Shown in pieces: positions 18,434 through 26,574 of a stretch of DNA of 64,000 bases. Each line of letters opens with the position of its first letter. Within the stretch, counting starts at the first letter, position 1. The translations under genes were made by a program, and so were the position numbers. The stretch is from Pseudomonas kielensis (lineage in GTDB: Bacteria; Pseudomonadota; Gammaproteobacteria; Pseudomonadales; Pseudomonadaceae), in contig NZ_JACMYG010000032.1 of NCBI RefSeq assembly GCF_014236655.1, forward strand, positions 1 through 64,000, read 5' to 3'. Under the pieces are notes generated by a model. It was not told where the DNA came from, did no database searches, and worked only from the letters and a program-made list of their open reading frames with translations.

Positions 18434-19759
18434 TCACCCTGCGACGGCTTCACGCACGCGCTCCAGTGCCTGCTTGAGGCGGTCCATGGCCACTGAACCC
18501 ATGGCTACTCGCAAGGCATGGGGCACATGGGCGGTGGTGGCAAAAGGTTCGGCGCTGGTCACCATGACCCCTTGGCGTGCCAGGTCTGCCACCACCCGGT
18601 CGGCGCGCAGGCCCTCCGGCAATGGTAGCCAGAAATAGTAGGACGACGGATGACCGATCAAGGTGCTGTGGCGCAGGACCTGGCGGGCCAGCGTTTGTCG
18701 GCAGTGCGCATCCTGGCGCTTTTGTTCCTCGAGGTCATCGACCACGCCGCTGTCGATCCAGCGACAGGCCAGGGCGACGTTGAGCGACGGTGTGCTCCAG
18801 GTGGAAATGCGGATGGCATGCTCCAACGCTGGAATGATCGCCTTGGGTGCGACCACAAATCCTACCCTCAGGCCGGAAGCGACACTTTTCGACAAGCCAC
18901 CGATGTACACGGTGCGCTCGGGTGCCAGGGTAAACAGCGGTTTGGGCGATGGCTCCGCAAGAAAGGCATAGGCCCCGTCCTCGATCAGCACAAATCCATA
19001 ACGCTCGGCCAGTTGTGCCAGGCGCAGCCGGTCGGGGGCGGACATCACCGTTCCCAGCGGATTATGCAGGGTCGGCATGCAATACAGGGCGCGCACCGGA
19101 CGTCGCTGGCACAGGGCCTCCAGCGCATCAAGGTCGGTGTGCCCGGCGATTTGCGGCAGCGCCTCCAGGTCCAGGCGATGCGCCTGGGCCAGGGTTTTCA
19201 GTCCGGGGTAGGTCAGTGCGTCCAGAGCCAGCACATCCCCGGGCTTGAGCAAGGCCATCAGCGTTACGGCCAGGCCTTGCTGGGCACCGTTGACGATCAG
19301 TACCTGATCCCCGGCCACCCGAATCTCTCGATTGCGCAAATGCCGGGCGGCGGTCTGCCGCTCATGGGGGCGGCCACCTTGGGGGGGCGAATGCAGCAGG
19401 GCATCGAGATCGCCCGAGGCGGCCAGTGCCCGCAGGCCTTCGCGCAGCAGTTCCGCCTGGCCAGGCACCGCAGGGTAATTGAATGTCAGGTCCACGCTGC
19501 CCGCACTCAGGGGCTGTTGTTCCAGGCCCAGGCCGCGCGGCACTGATGCATCTCGCACGAAGGTGCCGCGTCCGGTTTCGCCAACCACCAGTCCACTGGC
19601 CTCCAGCTCGTTGTAGACCCGCAACGCGGTGGCCAGGGCGATACGCTGGCTGGTCATCAGCGCGCGAAGGGTGGGCAGTTGGGTGCCGGGTGACAATGCA
19701 CCGCTGCGGATCTGTTGGGCGAACTCATCGACGAGGCGTTTGTAGCGAATCCGGGACAT
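18434..19759 (-). CDS. MocR/PdxR-type regulator (GntR helix-turn-helix fused to aminotransferase domain)
   Basis: A 441-residue regulator. The winged helix of GntR type is at residues 5-75 (LPTLRALMTSQRIALATALRVYNELEASGLV), then a class I aminotransferase-like domain with the PLP-lysine motif GGLSKSVASGLRVGF near residue 285. Such proteins sense PLP or an amino compound. It is divergent from a LysE-family exporter with 91 bp between start codons, so that exporter is the probable target. Confidence 0.88.
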   Translation of the reverse strand: MSRIRYKRLVDEFAQQIRSGALSPGTQLPTLRALMTSQRIALATALRVYNELEASGLVVGETGRGTFVRDASVPRGLGLEQQPLSAGSVDLTFNYPAVPGQAELLREGLRALAASGDLDALLHSPPQGGRPHERQTAARHLRNREIRVAGDQVLIVNGAQQGLAVTLMALLKPGDVLALDALTYPGLKTLAQAHRLDLEALPQIAGHTDLDALEALCQRRPVRALYCMPTLHNPLGTVMSAPDRLRLAQLAERYGFVLIEDGAYAFLAEPSPKPLFTLAPERTVYIGGLSKSVASGLRVGFVVAPKAIIPALEHAIRISTWSTPSLNVALACRWIDSGVVDDLEEQKRQDAHCRQTLARQVLRHSTLIGHPSSYYFWLPLPEGLRADRVVADLARQGVMVTSAEPFATTAHVPHALRVAMGSVAMDRLKQALERVREAVAG

Positions 19760-19850
19760 GATTTTTCGCTGCCGTGTATCTAGATCAATTTTTTGTTTGT
19801 ATCAGATGTTAGCTCTACTCTACAGCCTTTGCTGACCGAGCGCGGGCGCC

Positions 19851-20480
19851 ATGATTGATCTGACGAGCTTATGGATATTTGTCGGCGCGGTAGTGTTGTT
19901 GCTGCTGTCTCCGGGCCCGAACATGGCGTTTGTGATCAGCCATGGCGTCAGCTATGGGTGGCGCGGCGGGGTGGCCGCGGGGCTGGGTATCGGCCTGGCG
20001 GACCTGCTGCTGACGGCGCTGACCGCCACCGGGATCACCACCCTCGTCGCCAGTTGGCCGCCGTCTTTCGAGCTGATTCGTTATGCCGGTGTGTTGTACC
20101 TGCTGTGGCTGGCATTCAAGACCCTGCTACAAAGCTCGGCCACCAGAGCAGCATCGGCCCCGCTGGAAGCACTGCCAACCCTGCTACTGCGGGCCATGCT
20201 CAACAGCCTGCTCAACCCCAAGGCGCTGCTGTTTTTCATGGTGTTCCTGCCGCAATTCGTGCACCCGGAGCAAGGGCCGATTGCCCTGCAACTGGTGGTG
20301 CTGGGCCTGGTACTGACCTCGGTCAGCGTGGTGTTCCATATCCTGCTGGGGGTCTTTGGCGGTGTCCTGCGCCGGCGCCTGGCAAGCCGTTCCCCCTATG
20401 CTCGTCTGCAAGCCCTGGGCCTGGCCGCGGTGCTGATACTGTTGGCCGTCCGGCTGGCACTGCTGACGCGCACCCCCTGA
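19851..20480 (+). CDS. LysE/RhtB-family amino acid exporter
   Basis: A 209-residue inner-membrane protein with about six helices and the N-terminal family motif LLSPGPNMAFVISHGVSYGWRGG. It exports an amino acid or related metabolite; the substrate is unknown. It is divergent from the MocR-type regulator that probably controls it and is followed 17 bases later by a small monooxygenase gene. Confidence 0.88.
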   Translation: MIDLTSLWIFVGAVVLLLLSPGPNMAFVISHGVSYGWRGGVAAGLGIGLADLLLTALTATGITTLVASWPPSFELIRYAGVLYLLWLAFKTLLQSSATRAASAPLEALPTLLLRAMLNSLLNPKALLFFMVFLPQFVHPEQGPIALQLVVLGLVLTSVSVVFHILLGVFGGVLRRRLASRSPYARLQALGLAAVLILLAVRLALLTRTP

Positions 20481-20497
20481 GACCACAAGGAGTTGTC

Positions 20498-20836
20498 ATG
20501 TACATTGCCGCATTCATCTACAAGCCGGGACAGCAGGACCAGGAATTCCAGCGCTTGAGTGCCTTGATCGACGAAGTCGCCAGTAGCCTGCCAGGATTTG
20601 TCGGCAGCCAATCCTGGCGTTCGGCCGATGGCGAGCTCGTCAACGCCAGTTATTACTGGCAGGACCAAGCCTCGATTCGCGCCTTCGCCACGCACCCGCG
20701 TCACCTGGAAGCCAAACGGCAGTACCGCAAGTGGTACGCCGGTTACCAGGTGGTGATCGCCAAGGTCGAGCGAGCCTATGGCGACGGCGGCGTCAGTTCA
20801 TTCGTGGTGAATGACCGCCAGGCCGGTCCCCATTAG
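20498..20836 (+). CDS. Antibiotic biosynthesis monooxygenase (ABM) domain protein
   Basis: A 112-residue dimeric alpha-beta barrel protein with the ABM pattern: LPGFVGSQSWRSADGELVNASYYW, then a helix and the strand YQVVIAKVERAYG. A ribosome site AAGGAG precedes the ATG, which follows the exporter by 17 bases, so the two are cotranscribed. Family members are small oxygenases or ligand binders; the role is unknown. The last four bases overlap the convergent DJ-1 gene. Confidence 0.82.
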   Translation: MYIAAFIYKPGQQDQEFQRLSALIDEVASSLPGFVGSQSWRSADGELVNASYYWQDQASIRAFATHPRHLEAKRQYRKWYAGYQVVIAKVERAYGDGGVSSFVVNDRQAGPH

Positions 20837-21525
20837 CCGAGCGGGTCCTGCAGCCTGGCGGCGGCCCGTTGGGTGATCAGCCTGCGCTGGGTGAGCGAGT
20901 CGGCGGCCAGTTGCCTGGCCCGTTGCAGCACGGCCTCGGGCGCGGTTTGCGGCTCACCCGAGGCAAAGGGCGGGGCGGGCGCGTACTCGAGTTGCAGTTG
21001 CACCAGTTGGGCGACGTCATCGCCATACAGTTCCGCCGCCAGGGTCAGGGCAAAGTCGATCCCGGCCGTGATCCCGCCACCGGTCAACAGGTTTCCGTCG
21101 CGCACCACCCGCTCCTGCACCGGGATCGCCCCCTGCAGGCCCAGCAATGAGTGATAGGCCCAGTGGGTCGTCGCACGCTTGCCCTTGAGCAGGCCGGCGG
21201 CACCCAGTACCAGGGCGCCGGTGCACACTGAGGTCAGGTACCGCACCTTGGTCGCCTGGGCCTGGATAAACGCCAGCACCTGCGCATCTTCCATCAACGG
21301 CCCGACACCGCTGCCACCGGGGATGCACAACACATCCAGGTCAGGGCAGTCGGCGAAACGGCAGGTTGGCTGCAGCACCAGGCCGGTGCTGGCCGTCACC
21401 GGCGCCAGGTCTTTCCAGATCAGGTGTACTTGCACGTCCGGCAGCGACGCCAGCACATCGTAGGGCCCGGTCAGGTCCAATTGCTGCACCTGTGGGAACA
21501 ACAGAAAACCAATCTGCAATGGCAT
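20833..21525 (-). CDS. DJ-1/PfpI-family protein (isonitrile hydratase-like)
   Basis: A 230-residue protein with the DJ-1 fold: IGFLLFPQVQQLDLTGPYDVL at the N-terminus, the glutamate-equivalent region CIPGGSGVGPLM, and the nucleophile elbow SVCTGALVLGAAGLL with its conserved Cys. It resembles isonitrile hydratase InhA of P. putida. The ATG at 21525 has an AGGAGAG site. Divergent from a GlxA-type regulator of the same fold, which may control it. Confidence 0.82.
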   Translation of the reverse strand: MPLQIGFLLFPQVQQLDLTGPYDVLASLPDVQVHLIWKDLAPVTASTGLVLQPTCRFADCPDLDVLCIPGGSGVGPLMEDAQVLAFIQAQATKVRYLTSVCTGALVLGAAGLLKGKRATTHWAYHSLLGLQGAIPVQERVVRDGNLLTGGGITAGIDFALTLAAELYGDDVAQLVQLQLEYAPAPPFASGEPQTAPEAVLQRARQLAADSLTQRRLITQRAAARLQDPLG

Positions 21526-21632
21526 GACGCTCTCTCCTGGGTGGGTAAATTCACCCCCGCCAGGGGGTGGACGACTTGACTCTAGGCTTCTAGTCTTTGG
21601 CGTACATGCCAATCAACCCTCGAATTACGCCA

Positions 21633-22613
21633 ATGTCTACGACCCCGCCGAAACCCATTCATGTGCTCGCCTTCGCCAAGGTGCAGTTGCTGGACGTCAC
21701 CGGGCCGCTGCAGGTATTTGCCTCGGCCAATGATGTTGCCGCCCAGCGCGGGATGCCGACGCCCTATGCGCCCCAGGTGATCAGCCCGGGTGGTGGCGCG
21801 GTGCTGTCTTCTGCTGGCCTGGCCCTGCTCGCCGAACCCTTGCCGGAGACGGCCTCCGACACCCTGATCATCGCCGGTGGCTGGGGGGTGTATGCGGCGG
21901 CCCAAGACCCGGCGCTGGTGGATTGGGTGCGCCAGCAGGCGACGGTTTCGCGACGGGTGGCTTCGGTCTGCACCGGGGCTTTCCTGCTGGCGGCCAGCGG
22001 CTGGCTCGATGGGCGGCGAGTGGCGACCCACTGGACCCGTTGCGAGCAACTGGCCCGGCAACACCCGCGCCTGCAGGTCGAACCCGACCCCATCTTCATC
22101 AACGACGGCCCGGTCTGGACCTCGGCCGGGGTCACGGCGGGCATCGACCTGTCATTGGCGTTGGTGGAGGCCGACCTGGGGCGTGCGATGGCCCTGGAAG
22201 TCGCCCGGCAACTGGTGGTGTTCCTCAAGCGCCCAGGTGGTCAGGCACAGTTCAGCGTGACCCTGGACCTGCAGCAGCAGGGCAAGCGCTTCGACGACCT
22301 GCACGCCTGGATCGCCGACAACCTCAGCCTGGACCTCGGTATCCCGGCGTTGGCGCTGCAAGCGGGCATGAGCGAACGCAGCTTCATCCGCCACTACCGC
22401 GCCGACACCGGCCAGACCCCGGCACGCGCCATCGAGCGGATCCGCGTGGAAACTGCGCGCCGTCTGTTGAGCGATACCGGTCTGCCGATCAAGCGCATCG
22501 CGGTGCAGTGTGGGTTTGGCAGTGAGGAGACCTTGCGTCGGAGTTTTTTGCGGGCCATGGGGGTGGTGCCGCAGGTTTATCGCGAGCGGTTTTCGCGGGA
22601 GGATTTGCGGTGA
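21633..22613 (+). CDS. GlxA-family regulator (DJ-1-like domain plus AraC helix-turn-helix)
   Basis: A regulator of about 326 residues. The N-terminal DJ-1/PfpI-like domain (IHVLAFAKVQLLDVTGPLQVF; SVCTGAFLLAASGWL) is followed by a C-terminal AraC domain with two helix-turn-helix units (IPALALQAGMSERSFIRHY; IKRIAVQCGFGSEETLRRSF). The start is uncertain: ATG 21633 puts the domain at residue 8, and ATG 21606 is also possible; neither has a clear ribosome site. The divergent DJ-1 enzyme gene is the likely target. Confidence 0.85.
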   Translation: MSTTPPKPIHVLAFAKVQLLDVTGPLQVFASANDVAAQRGMPTPYAPQVISPGGGAVLSSAGLALLAEPLPETASDTLIIAGGWGVYAAAQDPALVDWVRQQATVSRRVASVCTGAFLLAASGWLDGRRVATHWTRCEQLARQHPRLQVEPDPIFINDGPVWTSAGVTAGIDLSLALVEADLGRAMALEVARQLVVFLKRPGGQAQFSVTLDLQQQGKRFDDLHAWIADNLSLDLGIPALALQAGMSERSFIRHYRADTGQTPARAIERIRVETARRLLSDTGLPIKRIAVQCGFGSEETLRRSFLRAMGVVPQVYRERFSREDLR

Positions 22614-22777
22614 GGCTGTGGTGTTCTTGATCTTGGGTTTTGTGGGTTTATCCGTTGCTGGGGTGATGGCGGCTAATGGTTCCTTCGCTACGGTATCCAT
22701 CCGGGGCATCGTCTCCGGTTTGCTTCGCTGCACCTCCTCTCGATGGCAGACTGGCGCGCCGGCCGGGGAGTTCAGGT

Positions 22778-23383
22778 TCAGGTCGGTTGACTTGCGCCGT
22801 CGATGCGCAAGCCGCGCAACATCAGCGCCAGGCCCGCCAACGCTTCCTCCAGGCGTTCGGCGGGGGCTGGATCGCGGGCGATCCACAGCGCGGCGTGCAC
22901 CAGGCTGCCGTTGATCAAGCGTGCCAGGGCTTGGGGTGGGGCGACGGCAATGGTCTGCCGGTCCATCAACTGTTCGAGCAGGCGGGTCAGGGTGGCGATG
23001 CAGTCCATTTGCAGCGACAGTGTCAGGTCGCCGAGTACGGCCGGGGCGTCCAGCAGCATGATGCGCTGGATCTCGGTTTCCTGGGCCATCTGCAGGTACG
23101 CGGTGCAGCGCTGGCAGAAGCCGCTCCAGGGGTCGCTGGCATTGGCTGAGATCGCGTCGAGCCGGGCGTCCATTTCGCCGTCGATCTGGGCGACCACCGC
23201 CGCCAGCAGGCCTTTCTTGTCACCGAAATGGTGATACAACGCGCCACGCGTCAGGCCGACGTGAGCGGTCAAGTCGTCCATCGAGGTGTGGCCATAGCCT
23301 TGGGTGGCGAAGGCGTGGCGGGCGCTGCTGATCAGTTTGGCGCGGGTCTGCTCGATCATTTCGGCGCGTGGTCGCTGGCCCAT
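22778..23383 (-). CDS. TetR-family repressor of the divergent MFS transporter
   Basis: A 201-residue repressor. The N-terminal helix-turn-helix reads ATQGYGHTSMDDLTAHVGLTRGALYHHFGDKKGLL, followed by a helical ligand domain. I chose ATG 23383, which has GAGGG five bases upstream; an upstream ATG at 23413 falls inside the operator. Two matched palindromes in the intergenic region are the probable binding sites for itself and for control of the MFS gene. Confidence 0.88.
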   Translation of the reverse strand: MGQRPRAEMIEQTRAKLISSARHAFATQGYGHTSMDDLTAHVGLTRGALYHHFGDKKGLLAAVVAQIDGEMDARLDAISANASDPWSGFCQRCTAYLQMAQETEIQRIMLLDAPAVLGDLTLSLQMDCIATLTRLLEQLMDRQTIAVAPPQALARLINGSLVHAALWIARDPAPAERLEEALAGLALMLRGLRIDGASQPT

Positions 23384-23409
23384 GGTGTCCCTCACGGTTT
23401 TTCGGTTTG

Positions 23410-23426
23410 ACATACGACGCGTATGT
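23410..23426. promoter_or_regulatory. TetR operator copy 1
   Basis: ACATACGACGCGTATGT is a palindrome with 8-bp arms around a central base. It lies just upstream of the chosen TetR start. Confidence 0.8.
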
Positions 23427-23440
23427 TTGCATGATTTTGT

Positions 23441-23457
23441 ACATACGCAGCGTATGT
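23441..23457. promoter_or_regulatory. TetR operator copy 2
   Basis: ACATACGCAGCGTATGT repeats copy 1 with its centre 31 bp away, about three helical turns, so two dimers would bind on the same face. Confidence 0.8.
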
Positions 23458-23516
23458 ATTTTTACCACGCTGACGCTTTATGGCAAGTTACATGCCCCAT
23501 AAGAGGATGGAACCTG

Positions 23517-24692
23517 ATGGCAAACCCCTATTCGGCCTTGTTCAAGGCACCCGGCAGCCGGGCCTTTGTGCTGGCCGGGATGATTGCGCGCATGCCGATA
23601 TCCATGACCGGCATCGGCCTGATCACCATGCTTTCGCAGCTCCACGGCGGGTATGCATTGGCCGGAGCCGTGGCCGCGACCTTCGCCTTGGCCACGGCGG
23701 TGTGTGCACCCCAGGTGTCGCGCCTGGTCGACCGCTACGGCCAGGGCCGGGTGCTGCCCATCGCGGCTCTGGTGGGCGGTGGTGCGCTGTTGCTGCTGTT
23801 GCTCTGTACGCGCTTGCAGGCACCGCACTGGACACTGTTTGTGTTCGCCGCGTTGGCCGGTTGCATGCCGAGCATGTCGGCGATGGTGCGGGCGCGCTGG
23901 ACCGAGATCTATCGCGGTCAGCCACAATTGCAAACCGCCTACGCCCTGGAGTCGGTGCTGGACGAGGTCTGTTTTATTGTCGGCCCGCCACTCTCGGTAG
24001 GGCTGTGCGTGGTGGTCTTTCCCGAAGCCGGGCCGCTGGCGGCGCTGCTGGCGCTGGCCATTGGGGTCAGCGCGTTTGTCATGCAGCGCAGCACCGAGCC
24101 TGGCGTGCACCCCCATGACCATGCGCAACCCGGTTCGGCCATCGCCTCGGTTCACGTGCGCTGGTTGATCCTGCTGATGGTCGCCCTGGGCACCATTGTC
24201 GGCGTGGTGGACGTGGTCAGCGTGGCCTTCGCCCAACAGCAAGGGCAGCCGGCGGCGGCGAGCATCGTGCTCTCGGTGTATGCCATTGGTTCCTGCCTGG
24301 CAGGCCTGGCGTTTGGTGCGCTGAAAACCGAGGTACCGCTGCCGCGCCTGTTTCTCTATGGCGGGGTCGCGACGGCGCTGACCACGCTGCCGTTGCTGCT
24401 GGCGAGCAATATTGTCGGGCTGGCGCTGACGGTGTTCATCGCCGGGTTGTTTTTTGCCCCGACCCTGATTGTCGCCATGGCCCTGGTCGAACGCATCGTG
24501 CCGCCGGCCAAGCTCACCGAAGGCCTGACTTGGCTCGTGACCGGCCTGAGCATCGGCGTGGCCATTGGCGCCGCCGGCTCCGGCTGGCTGGTGGACGCCT
24601 TTGGCGCGCGCAGTGGGTTCTGGCTGGCGATTGGCGGGGGGGCGGTGGTGCTGGTGGCGGCGGTACAGAGCTATCGTCGCTTGCCGGCCTGA
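23517..24692 (+). CDS. Major facilitator superfamily transporter
   Basis: A 391-residue membrane protein with about 12 hydrophobic segments and a conserved loop after helix 2 (ATAVCAPQVSRLVDRYGQGRVL), as in drug or metabolite exporters. The ATG at 23517 follows GAGG. It is divergent from a TetR repressor across twin operators, so its ligand is probably also the exported compound. Substrate unknown. Confidence 0.87.
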   Translation: MANPYSALFKAPGSRAFVLAGMIARMPISMTGIGLITMLSQLHGGYALAGAVAATFALATAVCAPQVSRLVDRYGQGRVLPIAALVGGGALLLLLLCTRLQAPHWTLFVFAALAGCMPSMSAMVRARWTEIYRGQPQLQTAYALESVLDEVCFIVGPPLSVGLCVVVFPEAGPLAALLALAIGVSAFVMQRSTEPGVHPHDHAQPGSAIASVHVRWLILLMVALGTIVGVVDVVSVAFAQQQGQPAAASIVLSVYAIGSCLAGLAFGALKTEVPLPRLFLYGGVATALTTLPLLLASNIVGLALTVFIAGLFFAPTLIVAMALVERIVPPAKLTEGLTWLVTGLSIGVAIGAAGSGWLVDAFGARSGFWLAIGGGAVVLVAAVQSYRRLPA

Positions 24693-24716
24693 TCGGGACT
24701 GCCTGGCTCCTCTGAC

Positions 24717-24753
24717 AAAACGCCGCGGCCCCATTCCTGAGGCCGCGGCGTTT
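24717..24753. terminator. Rho-independent terminator between MFS gene and TonB-receptor remnant
   Basis: AAAACGCCGCGGCC pairs with GGCCGCGGCGTTT around a 10-base loop. The A and T runs on both sides make it usable in both directions. Confidence 0.85.
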
Positions 24754-24765
24754 GACGGTGGGGGT

Positions 24766-24840
24766 TTAGAAGTTGTAGGTCATGTTCGCCGTGACGGTGC
24801 GACCTTCGAGGTAGCAGCAGTCCAGGGCGTTGCTGCTACC
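24766..24840 (-). pseudogene. 3' remnant of a TonB-dependent siderophore receptor
   Basis: The minus strand encodes about 24 residues ending CCYLEGRTVTANMTYNF and a stop, the closing beta-strand pattern of TonB-dependent receptors (terminal aromatic Phe, xVTAxxxYxF). No receptor sequence can be read upstream; instead there are REP elements. The terminator just beyond it is intact, so the rest of the gene has been deleted. Confidence 0.7.
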
Positions 24841-24880
24841 GGCCGGCCTGCTTTTTCTGGGTGGGTTATTTCTGTGGGAT

Positions 24881-25036
24881 GCCTTTGTGGGAGCGAGCTT
24901 GCTCGCGATAGGGCCGGCACAGCCAGCAATTATGGCCCCTGACCCACCGCCATCCCAGGCAAGCCTCGCCATGCTGGCCATACGCAAAATGTACGGGCCG
25001 TCACATTGCCTGTGGCAGCGGCTTGCTCGCGGTAGC
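24881..25036. repeat. Two REP-type elements
   Basis: TGTGGGAGCGAGCTTGCTCG is at about 24885-24904 and a degenerate TGTGGCAGCGGCTTGCTCGC at about 25011-25030. They fill the gap between the receptor remnant and the efflux genes; nothing else is recognised down to 25181. Confidence 0.65.
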
Positions 25037-25181
25037 ACTCCGGCTGTTGGCCTTATCGCGAGCACACGCGGCGCCGCCCGGCTCGCTTGTATGTTTAGAC
25101 GTTAAGAGGTGGGACTCGAGTTCAGCTTCTGACGCTGGCCGGTAGCGACCGTGGGGCGTGCCAGTGCCCTGCATCGTCAGC

Positions 25182-26567
25182 TCACCAATTGCCCCCCAAC
25201 GCTTTGTATAAGCCAATGCTGGCCTGCAACCGCGCCAGGCGCAGTTGCACGTTCAAGTCCTGGGCGGCAAACAGGGTGCGTTGGGTTTCCAGCACGCTGA
25301 GCAGATCCTCGGCGCCGGCCTGGTAGCGGCTCTGGGCGATGTCGAAGGCGGTCTGGGCCTGGGCCAGTTCCTCGGTTTGCCATTGGCGCTGCTGGTCGAG
25401 GCCGCGAATGCTGGTGAGGGCTTTTTCGACGTCGGCGAAGCCATTGATGATTGCCCCGCGATAATGCTCCAGCAGCTCTTTCTGGCGCGCGGTGGCGCGG
25501 TCGCGTTCGGCGCTCAGGCGGCCGTTGTTGAAGATCGGCGCCACCAGCCCGGCCGTGAGGTTGTAGAACGGACTGCGCAACAGGTCGCCGACGGTGTCGG
25601 CCCCCGAGCCAATGTTGGCACTCAGGGTGACGCTGGGCAGCATCGCCGCACGGGCCACGGTAACGTCGGCCTGGGCGGCCGCCAGTTGCGCTTCGGCGCG
25701 GGCGATGTCCGGGCGGCGGCTGAGCAGGTCGCTGGGCACCCCGCTGGCGATACTCGGCCAGCTCATGTGGGCGAACGTCAGGTGGCTGCGTGGCAGCGCT
25801 TGCACCGGACGACCGAGCAGGGCCGCGAGGCTGATCCATGCTTCTGCGGCCTGCTGTTGCACCAGCGGTAATTGCCGCTGCTGGGCCGCCACCAGGCTCT
25901 TTTGCTGGGCCAGTTCCAGGGCCGTGGCCGACCCCGAATCGTAGCGGGTCTGCACCAGTTTCAGCACGCTTTGCGCGTTGCCCAGGTTCAGCTCGGCGAT
26001 GCGGCTTTGCTCGGCCAGCGACAGGCTCTGGCTGTAACGGTTGGCCACGCTGCTGAGCAGGGTCAGTTCCACTGTCGCCTGGTCGAACTCGCTGGCGCGC
26101 ACCCCTTGCAGCGCGCTGTCGCGGGCCGCGTGCCGGGCGCCCCAGAAGTCGATTTCGTAACTGGCGCTGAGGCTGGCGTCAAAGTAGTCCACGGCCTGGT
26201 TGCTGCTGTCGGCATCCAGTTGGCTGTAGCCATTGCCGCGCAGCAACTTCTGGCGGTTGGCATTCAATCCGCCCTGGACCTGCGGCAGCAACGGGCCAGC
26301 GGCGATCACCGCCGTGGCCTGGGCCTGGCGTACCCGTGCCACGGCGGCCGCCAGGTCATGGCTGCCGAGCTGCGCCTGGGCGATCAGGCCCTCCAGCTCC
26401 GGGCTGCCGAACGTGGCCCACCATTGCTGGCGCTTTTCGTCGGTGCTGGCGCTGACGGGCGATTGCCAGGCGGGCGGCGCGCTGATGCCGCTGTCCGGGT
26501 GCTCGGCGGGGGTTGCGCAGGCGCCGAGCAGCAGGCACGCGCAGAGCAGGCTCAAAGGCGACTTCAT
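25182..26567 (-). CDS. Outer-membrane efflux channel lipoprotein (NodT/OprM family, OpmQ-like)
   Basis: A 461-residue TolC-type channel. The lipobox is LLLGAC at the N-terminus, so it is acylated. Two repeats typical of the family follow, each with long helices and a beta strand (ASYEIDFWGARHAARDSA; LSRRPDIARAEAQLAAAQADV). The ATG at 26567 lies seven bases after the macB stop, so it completes a macA-macB-channel operon. Together the three match PvdRT-OpmQ, the pyoverdine recycling pump, in order and size, though other MacAB exporters are possible. Confidence 0.87.
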   Translation of the reverse strand: MKSPLSLLCACLLLGACATPAEHPDSGISAPPAWQSPVSASTDEKRQQWWATFGSPELEGLIAQAQLGSHDLAAAVARVRQAQATAVIAAGPLLPQVQGGLNANRQKLLRGNGYSQLDADSSNQAVDYFDASLSASYEIDFWGARHAARDSALQGVRASEFDQATVELTLLSSVANRYSQSLSLAEQSRIAELNLGNAQSVLKLVQTRYDSGSATALELAQQKSLVAAQQRQLPLVQQQAAEAWISLAALLGRPVQALPRSHLTFAHMSWPSIASGVPSDLLSRRPDIARAEAQLAAAQADVTVARAAMLPSVTLSANIGSGADTVGDLLRSPFYNLTAGLVAPIFNNGRLSAERDRATARQKELLEHYRGAIINGFADVEKALTSIRGLDQQRQWQTEELAQAQTAFDIAQSRYQAGAEDLLSVLETQRTLFAAQDLNVQLRLARLQASIGLYKALGGNW

Positions 26568-26574
26568 CGTTCGA

